From positions 1-6,524 of the forward strand of contig PKYX01000368.1 of NCBI GenBank assembly GCA_003132825.1: DNA of 6,524 nt, read 5' to 3'. A program made the translations under genes and the position numbers. Positions 1 through 6,360 of this stretch are shown here, one piece after another. The notes below the pieces were generated by a model. The model saw only the letters and a program-made list of their open reading frames with translations. It was not told the origin of the DNA and made no database searches. Every line of letters begins with the position of its first letter. Position 1 is the first letter of the stretch. The DNA comes from Acidobacteriaceae bacterium (GTDB lineage Bacteria; Acidobacteriota; Terriglobia; Terriglobales; Acidobacteriaceae).

Positions 1-1344
1 CGGTCGTTTGACTTCGACCGCCGGCTGCTGAGCTACGAACTGGCGGCCAGCGGGGCCCATGCCCGCGCGCTGAAAACTGCCGGAGTTCTGTCGGCCGACG
101 AACTCATCAACGTTCTCGAAGGACTCGAGCAGATTGGCGAGATGGCCGCCAGGTCCCAAGGCTTGGTGGAAGACGATGAAGCCGAGGACGTACACCATTT
201 CGTCGAAAAGCAGTTGGTGGCGCGGATCGGTGAAGTCGGATACAAGCTACACAGCGGACGCAGCCGCAACGAGCAGATTGCCACCGATCTCCGTCTGTAT
301 GTCCGGGGCAGCATCGACCAATTGCGCGCCGAATTGGCGGAGTGGCTCGCGGTTGTTCTCGAGCGCGCGGAGCAAGCCGGGGATGCTGCCATGCCTGCCT
401 ATACGCATTTGCAGCAAGCCGAGCCGGTGCTGGTTTCGCACTGGCTGCTGGCCTATGTGGAGATGTTTCTGCGCGACGCCGACCGGCTGGCGGACTGCCG
501 TAAGCGGCTAAATGTCTGTCCGCTGGGCTCGGGCGCGGTGGCGGGCACGACCTTGCCGCTCGATCGCCGGACCATGTCAGGAAACCTCGGTTTTGATCGG
601 CCGACGGGAAACAGCATTGACGCAACCAGCGATCGCGACTTCGTCTTGGAGTTTGCCAGCGTACTTTCGCTGCTGGCTCTGCACCTAAGCCGCTGGGCGG
701 AGGAGATGATCTTGTTTTCCACCCAGGAATTCGGCTTCGTGCATTTGCCGGAAAGATACTCCACCGGAAGCAGCGCCATGCCGCAAAAGAAGAATCCGGA
801 CCTGCTGGAATTAACTCGCGGCAAGGCAGGCCGCGTGATCGGCAACGCCACGGCTTTGCTGGTGATGGTGAAGGGGCTGCCTCTGGCCTACAACAAGGAT
901 CTGCAGGAGACCCAGGAACCTCTGTTTGACGCCACGGAAACGGTGCTCTCGCTGGTGCCTTTGGCAACCGGTTGGATGAAGGCTGTCGAGTTTGACCACG
1001 ATCGTATGCAAAATGCCGCGCAGACCGGATTCATGAATGCCTGGGCCGCGGCCACCTATCTCGTGCAGCGCGGCGTGGCTTTCCGGCTGGCGCATGAGCA
1101 GGTGGGCAAAGCCGTGCAGTTGTGCCTGGAGAAGGGTTGTCAGTTTCAGGATTTGCCTTTGGAGGAATTAAAGAAATTGAATACAGCCTTTGATCAGGAC
1201 TTTTATTCCTGCCTGCATCTCGAGGCCGTGCTGGCCATTCACGATGTGCCGGGGGGCACGGCGCCGGCGCGAGTCCGCCAGGCGCTGACCGATGCCAAGC
1301 AGAGGATCGGATCGATCCGGGAGGAAATTCATGCGCACGCGTGA
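1..1344 (+). CDS. argH: Argininosuccinate lyase, 5'-truncated by the window edge
   Basis: ArgH cleaves argininosuccinate to arginine and fumarate in the cytoplasm, the last step of arginine synthesis. The frame is open from base 1, so the true start lies upstream; roughly the first 15-20 residues are missing (the usual start with a GGRF/SGRF-type motif is not visible). The 447 visible residues carry the family landmarks. The N-terminal stretch contains FDRRL and the SGRSRNEQ segment of the LHxGRSRN motif. The THLQQAEPV motif carries the catalytic-region histidine. The fumarase/aspartase superfamily signature GSSAMPQKKNPD is coded at about 766-801 and includes the mobile-loop serine. The C-terminal helical domain is complete and ends at TGA 1342-1344. 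An internal ATG at 142 is not the start, because conserved sequence extends well upstream of it. The stop lies inside the next gene, which suggests translational coupling. The usual D in SRNDQ is E here, and the usual Q in HLQxAQP is E; I expect both to be tolerated. Identification is very secure. Confidence 0.97.
   Translation, partial: RSFDFDRRLLSYELAASGAHARALKTAGVLSADELINVLEGLEQIGEMAARSQGLVEDDEAEDVHHFVEKQLVARIGEVGYKLHSGRSRNEQIATDLRLYVRGSIDQLRAELAEWLAVVLERAEQAGDAAMPAYTHLQQAEPVLVSHWLLAYVEMFLRDADRLADCRKRLNVCPLGSGAVAGTTLPLDRRTMSGNLGFDRPTGNSIDATSDRDFVLEFASVLSLLALHLSRWAEEMILFSTQEFGFVHLPERYSTGSSAMPQKKNPDLLELTRGKAGRVIGNATALLVMVKGLPLAYNKDLQETQEPLFDATETVLSLVPLATGWMKAVEFDHDRMQNAAQTGFMNAWAAATYLVQRGVAFRLAHEQVGKAVQLCLEKGCQFQDLPLEELKKLNTAFDQDFYSCLHLEAVLAIHDVPGGTAPARVRQALTDAKQRIGSIREEIHAHA
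1319..1326 (+). promoter_or_regulatory. Strong ribosome binding site for the acetyltransferase gene
   Basis: GGGAGGAA lies inside the 3' end of argH and leaves six bases between GGAGG and the ATG at 1331. It decides the start of the downstream gene in favour of 1331 over the in-frame upstream ATG at 1292, which lies deeper inside argH and would add 13 residues outside the GNAT fold. Confidence 0.8.
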
Positions 1345-1840
1345 CGCTATCCTTCCCGACGCGGAACGCATCCACGAACTGATCAGTGCGTACTCTGGCG
1401 ACGGCACCCTGCTGCCCCGGACCTTCGCCGAAATCTGCGAGAACGTGCGCGACTTCGTCGTGCTCGAGCATCGCGGAAGCATTATCGGTTGCGGCGCGCT
1501 GCATCTCTACGGGCAGCACCTGGCGGAGATCCGCTCTATTACGGTGGATCCCGTGTACCAGAAATCCGGCGGCGGAAAACGCGTGGTCGAGGCGCTTCTC
1601 GAAGAATCCGAAAAGCATTCCGTGAGTTGCATTTGCTTGTTTACCCGCAAGCCGGAGTTCTTTGCCCACCTAGGCTTCAGCCTAGCCCAGCGCGAGGACC
1701 TGCCCGACAAGATTCACAAAGACTGCTGGGTATGTCCCAGACTCCATTGCTGCGACGAAGTGGCGATGGTCCGCGGCGAGTTGCCCAGATTCGCGATCCT
1801 GCCTGAACCTGCAAGCTTCCTGGTGAAGCTGGAGGTATGA
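1331..1840 (+). CDS. argA: GNAT N-acetyltransferase, short ArgA-type N-acetylglutamate synthase (probable)
   Basis: Predicted to transfer acetyl from acetyl-CoA to glutamate, the entry step of arginine synthesis. The product is 169 residues, the size of short stand-alone GNAT synthases rather than the roughly 440-residue classical ArgA with its amino-acid-kinase domain. Visible features are an N-terminal RDAILPDAERIHELI helix, LLPRT at 27-31, the strand GCGALHLY at 53-60, and the core AEIRSITVDP at 65-74. The acetyl-CoA pyrophosphate loop QKSGGGK (QxxGxG form) is at 77-83, followed by an aromatic-rich EFFAHLGF segment. A cysteine cluster CxxCx4CC lies at 132-141, next to CDEVAMVRG. The start at 1331 is chosen for the strong SD at 1319-1326. 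It overlaps argH by 14 bases and argJ by 4, so all three are likely translated as one operon. The homologous domain is known fused to ArgH in some gamma-proteobacteria, which supports the assignment. An alternative is an acetyltransferase with another substrate, but the operon context makes glutamate most likely. No regulatory domain for arginine feedback is present. Confidence 0.85.
   Translation: MRTRDAILPDAERIHELISAYSGDGTLLPRTFAEICENVRDFVVLEHRGSIIGCGALHLYGQHLAEIRSITVDPVYQKSGGGKRVVEALLEESEKHSVSCICLFTRKPEFFAHLGFSLAQREDLPDKIHKDCWVCPRLHCCDEVAMVRGELPRFAILPEPASFLVKLEV
1831..1835 (+). promoter_or_regulatory. GGAGG directly before argJ, with unusually short spacing
   Basis: GGAGG ends only one base before the argJ ATG at 1837, too close for normal initiation. 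A GGTGA at 1822-1826 is better placed, and the ATGA overlap at 1837-1840 suggests start by termination-reinitiation. No in-frame ATG follows soon, and conserved ArgJ sequence begins within ten residues, so 1837 remains the best start. Confidence 0.45.
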
Positions 1841-3054
1841 ACCGCCTGGCCGCTCCCCTGAACTCCATACTTCTGCCCAAAGGCTTTGCGTTCTCCGCCG
1901 TCGCGGCTGGGGTCAAGGCCAGTGGACGCCCGGACCTGGCGCTGATCGAGGCCTGTCGAGGAACCACGGCCGCTGCCGTCTTCACCCAGAACCGAGTCGT
2001 GGCCGCACCTTTGCAGGTTGACCGCGCGTCTCTTGCAGCCAGCAGAGGGCGGGTGCGGGCGGTCCTGGTGAACTCCGGAAACGCCAACTGCGCCACCGGC
2101 CCGGCCGGACTTCGCGCCTGCCGGCAGATCTGCCGCGAAACCTCCCGGCTTCTCGGGGTGAATCCCGAAGAAGTCTTCCCATCCTCGACCGGGATCATTG
2201 GTGTACCTTTGCCTGCAGAAAAGATTGTGACCAAGCTGCCCGAGTTGATCGCAGCCAGGCAAGCGACCGAGCAGGCGTTGCACAACTTCGTGCAGGCCAT
2301 TATGACCACGGACTTGCGTCCCAAGCTGGCCTCGGCCCAGTTTCGATCGGGCAAGGATGTCGTTATGCTTACGGGGGTCGCCAAGGGTTCCGGCATGATT
2401 CACCCCCAGCTGGCGACCATGCTGGTGTACCTGTGCACCGACGCCGCGGCAGGGACCGCGGAATTGCGGCGGCTCTTGCGGCAGACCTGCGACCAGACTT
2501 TCAATTGCATTTTGGTGGACGGAGACACTTCGACCAACGACACCGTACTGCTGCTGGCCAGCGGACAGAGCGCGGTTCCGCTCCATCGGTCCGGCGTGCG
2601 AAAGCAATTTGCCTCTGCTCTGCTCCAAGTCTGCCAATCCCTGGCCGAGCAGATTGTGGCCGACGGGGAAGGCGTCCAGCATGTGATTCGCCTGTCCGTC
2701 GAGCAGGCGAGGAATCGCCCGGAAGCGCTGCAGGTGGCCAGGGCGATTGCTCGCTCTCCCCTGGTTAAGACTGCATGGGCGGGCGCGGATCCAAACTGGG
2801 GCCGTATCCTCGCGGCCGTGGGCTCTTGTGGTGTGCCGATTGTTCCGGAGCAAGTTGAGATCGCGATTGGCAAGCAGCTGGTATTCCGCGGCGGGAAAGT
2901 ACATCCGTTTGACCAGGCCGGCGCCCATCAGGACCTGGCCCAGCCGAGCTGTGATATTTGCGTGAAACTTCGGCGAGGCCGGAGCGGAGTCCGGTTTCTC
3001 ACCTCAGACCTGACTGCGGAATATATCCGCATCAATGCCGAGTACTCCACCTAG
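1837..3054 (+). CDS. argJ: Ornithine acetyltransferase (glutamate N-acetyltransferase), ArgJ
   Basis: ArgJ moves the acetyl group from N-acetylornithine to glutamate, releasing ornithine and closing the acetyl cycle of arginine synthesis; some members also use acetyl-CoA. The 405-residue product has normal family length and all key parts. These are LPKGF near residue 13, VFTQNRVVAAP at 48-58, and VNSGNANC at 78-85. The oxyanion-hole motif STGIIG is at 117-122 (Thr118, Gly119), and the substrate-site GVAKGSGMI is at 180-188. The self-cleavage site is ATML at 193-196, where Thr194 should become the N-terminal nucleophile of the beta chain. DGDTSTNDT is at 228-236, and the C-terminus INAEYST is typical of the family. 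The segment before the cleavage site reads HPQL, where I remember HPNM or HPHM as usual; this is a mild variant. It is the last gene of the operon (ATGA overlap with the acetyltransferase) and is followed by a convergent transporter gene. Sequence alone does not decide between a monofunctional and a bifunctional enzyme. Confidence 0.97.
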   Translation: MNRLAAPLNSILLPKGFAFSAVAAGVKASGRPDLALIEACRGTTAAAVFTQNRVVAAPLQVDRASLAASRGRVRAVLVNSGNANCATGPAGLRACRQICRETSRLLGVNPEEVFPSSTGIIGVPLPAEKIVTKLPELIAARQATEQALHNFVQAIMTTDLRPKLASAQFRSGKDVVMLTGVAKGSGMIHPQLATMLVYLCTDAAAGTAELRRLLRQTCDQTFNCILVDGDTSTNDTVLLLASGQSAVPLHRSGVRKQFASALLQVCQSLAEQIVADGEGVQHVIRLSVEQARNRPEALQVARAIARSPLVKTAWAGADPNWGRILAAVGSCGVPIVPEQVEIAIGKQLVFRGGKVHPFDQAGAHQDLAQPSCDICVKLRRGRSGVRFLTSDLTAEYIRINAEYST

Positions 3055-3077
3055 CTCCGGTCTAGGATTCCGAAAGA

Positions 3078-4334
3078 CTACGCGGGTTCGGCTGGATTCT
3101 GCCCTGGCCCGACCAGCTCCCAAACCACTGGTTCCAACGGACCGACCATAAACACCCAGGCCAGCACTCCGAGCAGCGCCACCGCCGCCGTGATAGCAAA
3201 GGGCCAGAAAAACTGCCCGGTGCGGTCGAGCACGAATCCGGTGAGGGCCGGCCCGACCCAGCCAGCGAGATTTCCCGCAAAATTTTGCACGCCAGTCCAG
3301 CGACCCGCGGCATCAGGCCCGGCCAAAGTCTGCGTGATGGCCCACAGGTTCGAAAAACATGCTCCGAGCGACATGGTGGCCAGAGCGAGCGTCACGATCG
3401 AGAGCCTAGGTCCGACCACAACGCAAATGAGAAGGAAAACACCCGCGCAGCCCAGGCCGGCTCCCGTGAATGTCTTACGCACGTGGGTGGGAGACATGCC
3501 AGCCTCAATCCAGCGGTCGGATAGCCAGCCGCAGAAGGTCGCAACCATAGCGGCGGCCAAGTACGAACCTCCGGCGACATTCGCCATTTTATTCATCGAA
3601 AAATGGCGCTCGCGCACCAGGTAGAACGGCAGCCAGGTGATCAAGAAATAAGAGAAATAGTTCACCGAGAACAGGCCCACGCAGGTGCCCCACGCCGACC
3701 TCTGTTCGAGAATGGCAAAGATACCCGGGGCCAGCGACAGGTCAGGGACGTCAGCGATCGGTGTGCGGGGCATCCACCTCAACCAGAGCAACAGCCAGAT
3801 CAGGCTGGCCAGGCCGAGCACGACAAAAAATGACCGCCAGCCATACCTGGCCATCAGCACTCCTCCCAGGAACATGCCGAAGCCCGGCCCGCACAAATTG
3901 CCCGCCGCAATCACCGAGTTGGCGAGCCCCCGTCGGTCTTCGGAAAAGTGTCGTGCCACAATCTTTGAATACGACGGATAAGCCACCGATTCGCCGATCC
4001 CGAGGACGAGGCGGACTACCAGCAGGATGGCGAATCCATGGACCAGTCCGGTGACTGCAGTAGCCGAAGACCAAACAAAGAATCCAAGCGCCAGCACCCA
4101 GTTGACGTTGAATCGGTCGACCAGCCACCCGGAGACGATCTGAAAGCAGGCGTAGGTCCAGAAAAAGGATGAGAGCAAGATACCCAGCTGCGAAGCGGAA
4201 AGGTGGAGCTCATCCTTGAGGATAGGCGCGGCAATGGAGAGGCTCCCGCGGTCGATGTAGTTGATGAAGACGGAGAGCGCGAGCAGCCCTAGGACACCCG
4301 GCAGTGGCTCTATCCGACGACGCGGCACCTCCAT
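3078..4334 (-). CDS. MFS transporter, anion:cation symporter (ACS) family
   Basis: An inner-membrane secondary transporter, probably a proton-coupled symporter for an organic anion such as a sugar acid. The substrate cannot be read from sequence. From the ATG at 4334 it has 418 residues and about 12 hydrophobic segments split by a central loop near 185-210. Hallmarks are NYIDRG at 25-30 in TM1, and the motif-A loop GWLVDRFNVNW at 69-79 with its echo GWLSDRW at 269-275. TM4 contains VRLVLGIGESVAYPSYSKI with the Glu typical of ACS members, followed by RRGLAN. TM11 contains GVQNFAGNLAGW with the glycine/asparagine pattern of the ACS group. A GTG at 4352 in the same frame would add six residues; neither start has a good Shine-Dalgarno sequence, so the start is uncertain. 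The gene appears intact and ends 23 bases from argJ on the opposite strand. The DUF302 pseudogene lies upstream on the same strand. A role linked to arginine is not supported. Confidence 0.92.
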   Translation of the reverse strand: MEVPRRRIEPLPGVLGLLALSVFINYIDRGSLSIAAPILKDELHLSASQLGILLSSFFWTYACFQIVSGWLVDRFNVNWVLALGFFVWSSATAVTGLVHGFAILLVVRLVLGIGESVAYPSYSKIVARHFSEDRRGLANSVIAAGNLCGPGFGMFLGGVLMARYGWRSFFVVLGLASLIWLLLWLRWMPRTPIADVPDLSLAPGIFAILEQRSAWGTCVGLFSVNYFSYFLITWLPFYLVRERHFSMNKMANVAGGSYLAAAMVATFCGWLSDRWIEAGMSPTHVRKTFTGAGLGCAGVFLLICVVVGPRLSIVTLALATMSLGACFSNLWAITQTLAGPDAAGRWTGVQNFAGNLAGWVGPALTGFVLDRTGQFFWPFAITAAVALLGVLAWVFMVGPLEPVVWELVGPGQNPAEPA

Positions 4335-4361
4335 CTGGGTGGCATAGGGCACAGGCCGCTC

Positions 4362-4390
4362 ATTTTGGACGTCTCACCAAGGGATTGCAA
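4362..4390 (-). promoter_or_regulatory. Weak candidate promoter for the MFS gene
   Basis: On the minus strand TTGCAA (4390-4385) and CAAAAT (4367-4362) are 17 bases apart, each matching the sigma70 consensus at four of six positions. Transcription would begin near 4355, giving a very short leader or none before GTG 4352 or ATG 4334. This would fit the absence of a Shine-Dalgarno sequence, but such matches are common by chance. Confidence 0.2.
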
Positions 4391-4428
4391 GGCAATTTCC
4401 GGCAGCACAACCCGCAGGGCCGGACTCT

Positions 4429-4915
4429 TCAGAGCGCAGCCTCAGTCAGCAATTTCTCGACCTTGGAGTCAAGATCCTGCGCTACTTTGGAAGCTTCCGT
4501 AGGAAGCCAGGAAGCTTGTCATGCGATCGTAGGAGAGGTGCACGCCATCCGGACGCTGGTCGATCAGGATGGTTACGGGCGCATAGGAGCCGGCATCGGG
4601 GACATGCTCCACCATTTGTTTCATGATGAGCGGATTGCCGGCGACGAGACGTAAGCTCTGGGGCGCGGGGTTTCCTTGTTCCTTCCGGAGGATCACGCCT
4701 AGATCGTAACGAGCAAACTCCATCAGATCCGACGGTCCCACGACTTCGTGAACTACCGTCTCCAGTTCAGCCTAGGTCTTGGCTCCCGCAACTTCTCTCG
4801 AGAATGCCCTCATATCAGGATGGCCGACAGCTGCATCAATTCTTGCTACGACCTCCTGGAATGATCGGGAAGAAGTCACGCTAAATCGCTGCACCTGAAT
4901 TTCCCTTGTGGTCAC
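4429..4915 (-). pseudogene. DUF302-domain protein gene, broken by an amber codon and a frameshift
   Basis: Read on the minus strand from GTG 4915, the frame begins VTTREIQVQRFSVTSS and runs 47 codons to a TAG at 4774-4772. The same frame then continues without loss of similarity through VVGPSDLMEFARYDLG, SLRLVAGNPLIMKQMVEHV, PDAGSYAPVTILIDQ and RPDGVHLSYDRM. This is a well-recognised arrangement in DUF302 proteins of unknown function. It runs into a TGA at 4471-4469, but the expected C-terminal helix EASKVAQDLDSKVEKLL continues in another frame, coded from 4497 to a TGA at 4431-4429. The total of 487 bases is one more than a multiple of three and would restore to about 161 residues, a normal size as I recall the family. 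GAAGGTGA at 4927-4920 is a good ribosome site for GTG 4915. With two independent lesions the gene is best called a pseudogene. A shortened product from GTG 4741 is possible but would lack both ends. Sequencing error remains an alternative. Confidence 0.88.
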
Positions 4916-4919
4916 TTAG

Positions 4920-4927
4920 TCACCTTC
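4920..4927 (-). promoter_or_regulatory. Ribosome binding site of the DUF302 pseudogene
   Basis: The minus strand reads GAAGGTGA, followed by CTAA and then the GTG at 4915. It supports 4915 as the ancestral start, because a TAA lies immediately upstream in frame and the protein similarity begins at this codon. Confidence 0.55.
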
Positions 4928-5067
4928 GGTTATGTGGCAGTCAACCTAGCTCCGCCGCTGTTCGTCGATTCCAGGAACCTCTTCTTTTTTCGGTAAGTTG
5001 ATGGCAGCGAGGCGGCCTTAATTCCTATGGTGGTGCAGAACTTCATTTTTAGCGCCTTTGCTGCCGG
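4928..5067. other. Intergenic gap between the DUF302 pseudogene and the SH3-protein gene
   Basis: About 140 bases with no ORF, tRNA-like fold or repeat that I can support. It is visibly less GC-rich than the flanking genes, with short T- and A-rich runs such as that near 4982-4990. A TTGACT hexamer occurs on the minus strand near 4943-4938, but no matching -10 element is found before the GTG at 4915. No clear hairpin with a U-tract ends the SH3 gene. Confidence 0.4.
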
Positions 5068-6360
5068 CTAGCGATTCGCGGACGAAGTAAATGCTTCCGG
5101 AGGATCGAAGAAGCACTGGCGCCAGAAGGCATCGTCCGACAACACGCCGACTTTCCACTGCTGCAGCGAGGGGAGAGCGGCGGCCACCATTCCACCGTCT
5201 TCGGAATCGAAAATCAGCACGATTCCGTCGGAGGCCAAGGACGCTTCTGGGTATTCCTTGGTGAACAGAGCCTTGGCGAACTCGAGCCTGGCTTGCGGGC
5301 CGGGGTCTTTGGCATTCTCGTCCGTCCTCTGCACCGAGACGATCTTGACGGTTTTTCCCCGGAGCGCCACCCAGTCTCCCGGGAAAGGCGCGAATTGTTC
5401 GCCCGTCACGTGAAATGCGGCGGCGACGGGACTCGATCCACCGCTGGCTTGCCGGTCCCCGGTCGGATCGCCGGGCATTTCCAGGCTGGCGCGGCGAATC
5501 CATCCCCGCGAGAGGCCCGAGATGCGGACGTGGACCCACTCCAAGCTGGTATCCAAGATCTCGAACTCGTCTCCGGCGGTCGCGGAAAACAGCATGGGCG
5601 CGTCCGCCTTCGCGCTCTGTAACACCGGAGTTCCGGTCTTTTTCACGGCGGCCAGGTTATCGGGACGAGATTGGTTTTGCAGGATTTCCTCTAACCCCTT
5701 GGCTTCAGACGCCAAGTCCCTCTCGTGCTTCTCGGCCGCCTCGGTTTGCCCCTCGAGCGAGGTGGACGGGGCGCCGCCCGGAGCCGGCACTTTCAGTCCC
5801 CCGTACAAAGAAGACGCTGGCAGCCTGGGCATCGGGGCTGAAGCCGTGGGCTGCGGTGTGGCGGGATGGTCAGCGGACGGGGAGGACTTTGGCGAAGGCC
5901 GTCCGGCCTCGACCGCGGATGGGATTTCGCCGAGTGCGTCCGAGAGCCGATCGAGCAGATCAGTTTCCAGTCGCCCGTTGGATGGCAAGGCCCGGTAGCC
6001 GGAGCCGGAAGGGGTTCGGTCGGTGTACCAGGCAGTGATCTTGGCCCGGACCCGAACCAAGGATCCGGCAGAACCTGATGCGAGCACTTCGACCGTGCAC
6101 TGATAGTAGCCGCGCTGAAACCGCTCCATTGGAAGGTTGCCAGGGTGGGCGAATCCATCCAAGATCGGGATCCGTCCCGCCATGAACGGCTGCAGGCTCT
6201 TGAGAGCCTTCTCCACCGCCGGCTTGGATTGGCTGAAAGCCCGCTCTTGCGGCGTGTCCTGGGCTCTGCCGCCGGTCGCGCCGATGAGAAGCAGCGCCGC
6301 CCAACCGAGTGCGCAACATCTACTACGGGCGCGGGCGCACCGAGCGCGAGCAGAGCTCAT
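5068..6360 (-). CDS. Secreted or periplasmic protein with bacterial SH3-like domain, unknown function
   Basis: I do not recognise a named family for the whole protein. The 430-residue product starts with an Arg-rich n-region and a hydrophobic core (about 18-28, ALGWAALLLIGATG), with likely signal peptidase cleavage after GRA at 31-33, so it should be exported. Residues 44-145 form a compact region containing GYYQCTVEVL, RVRAKITAWYTD and a helix LETDLLDRLSDAL. Residues 150-205 are rich in Pro, Ser and Ala and look like a flexible linker. Residues 205-230 are charged and helical, possibly a short coiled coil. Residues 242-296 fit a bacterial SH3 domain (TAGDEFEIL, then EWVHVRI, then RGWIRRASLEM). 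The C-terminal part, 315-425, is a separate alpha/beta-like region including VALRGKTVKIVSVQ and GIVLIFDSEDGG. The ATG at 6360 has GGAG eight bases upstream and overlaps the stop of the preceding SH3 gene (ATGA). Such SH3 domains often bind peptidoglycan or peptides, but a cell-wall role here is only inference. Confidence 0.83.
   Translation of the reverse strand: MSSARARCARARSRCCALGWAALLLIGATGGRAQDTPQERAFSQSKPAVEKALKSLQPFMAGRIPILDGFAHPGNLPMERFQRGYYQCTVEVLASGSAGSLVRVRAKITAWYTDRTPSGSGYRALPSNGRLETDLLDRLSDALGEIPSAVEAGRPSPKSSPSADHPATPQPTASAPMPRLPASSLYGGLKVPAPGGAPSTSLEGQTEAAEKHERDLASEAKGLEEILQNQSRPDNLAAVKKTGTPVLQSAKADAPMLFSATAGDEFEILDTSLEWVHVRISGLSRGWIRRASLEMPGDPTGDRQASGGSSPVAAAFHVTGEQFAPFPGDWVALRGKTVKIVSVQRTDENAKDPGPQARLEFAKALFTKEYPEASLASDGIVLIFDSEDGGMVAAALPSLQQWKVGVLSDDAFWRQCFFDPPEAFTSSANR

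Noticed and set aside
107..967. Long open frame on the minus strand opposite argH (286 codons).
   Set aside because: Composition is Arg/Pro/Ala-rich without recognisable motifs and it lies wholly antisense to a secure argH; a high-GC shadow frame.
1714..2928. Long minus-strand open frame (404 codons) opposite argJ.
   Set aside because: It mirrors the argJ coding frame, has no domain pattern and its coding strand has no support; antisense shadow.
3050..3066. CCTAG / CTAGG inverted repeat with a 7-base loop in the argJ-MFS convergent gap, as a possible bidirectional terminator.
   Set aside because: The stem is only five base pairs, includes the argJ stop codon and has no T-tract on either side; too weak to call.
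4469..4741. A 90-residue minus-strand ORF starting at GTG 4741 as an independent small gene.
   Set aside because: DUF302 similarity extends upstream past the amber codon to 4915 and downstream in another frame to 4429, so this is the middle of a broken gene.
4772..4774. Recoding of TAG (for example pyrrolysine or suppressor readthrough).
   Set aside because: No supporting element is visible, the same gene carries a frameshift, and argJ, the MFS gene and the SH3 gene use TAG as their ordinary stop.
4928..5067. TTGACT on the minus strand as a promoter for the DUF302 gene.
   Set aside because: At the correct spacing the -10 position falls on the ribosome site and reads GACTAA, a poor match.
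5415..6038. Plus-strand open frames opposite the SH3-protein gene.
   Set aside because: Low-complexity Arg/Pro-rich translations with no motifs, antisense to a gene that has a signal peptide, SH3 pattern and operon overlap.
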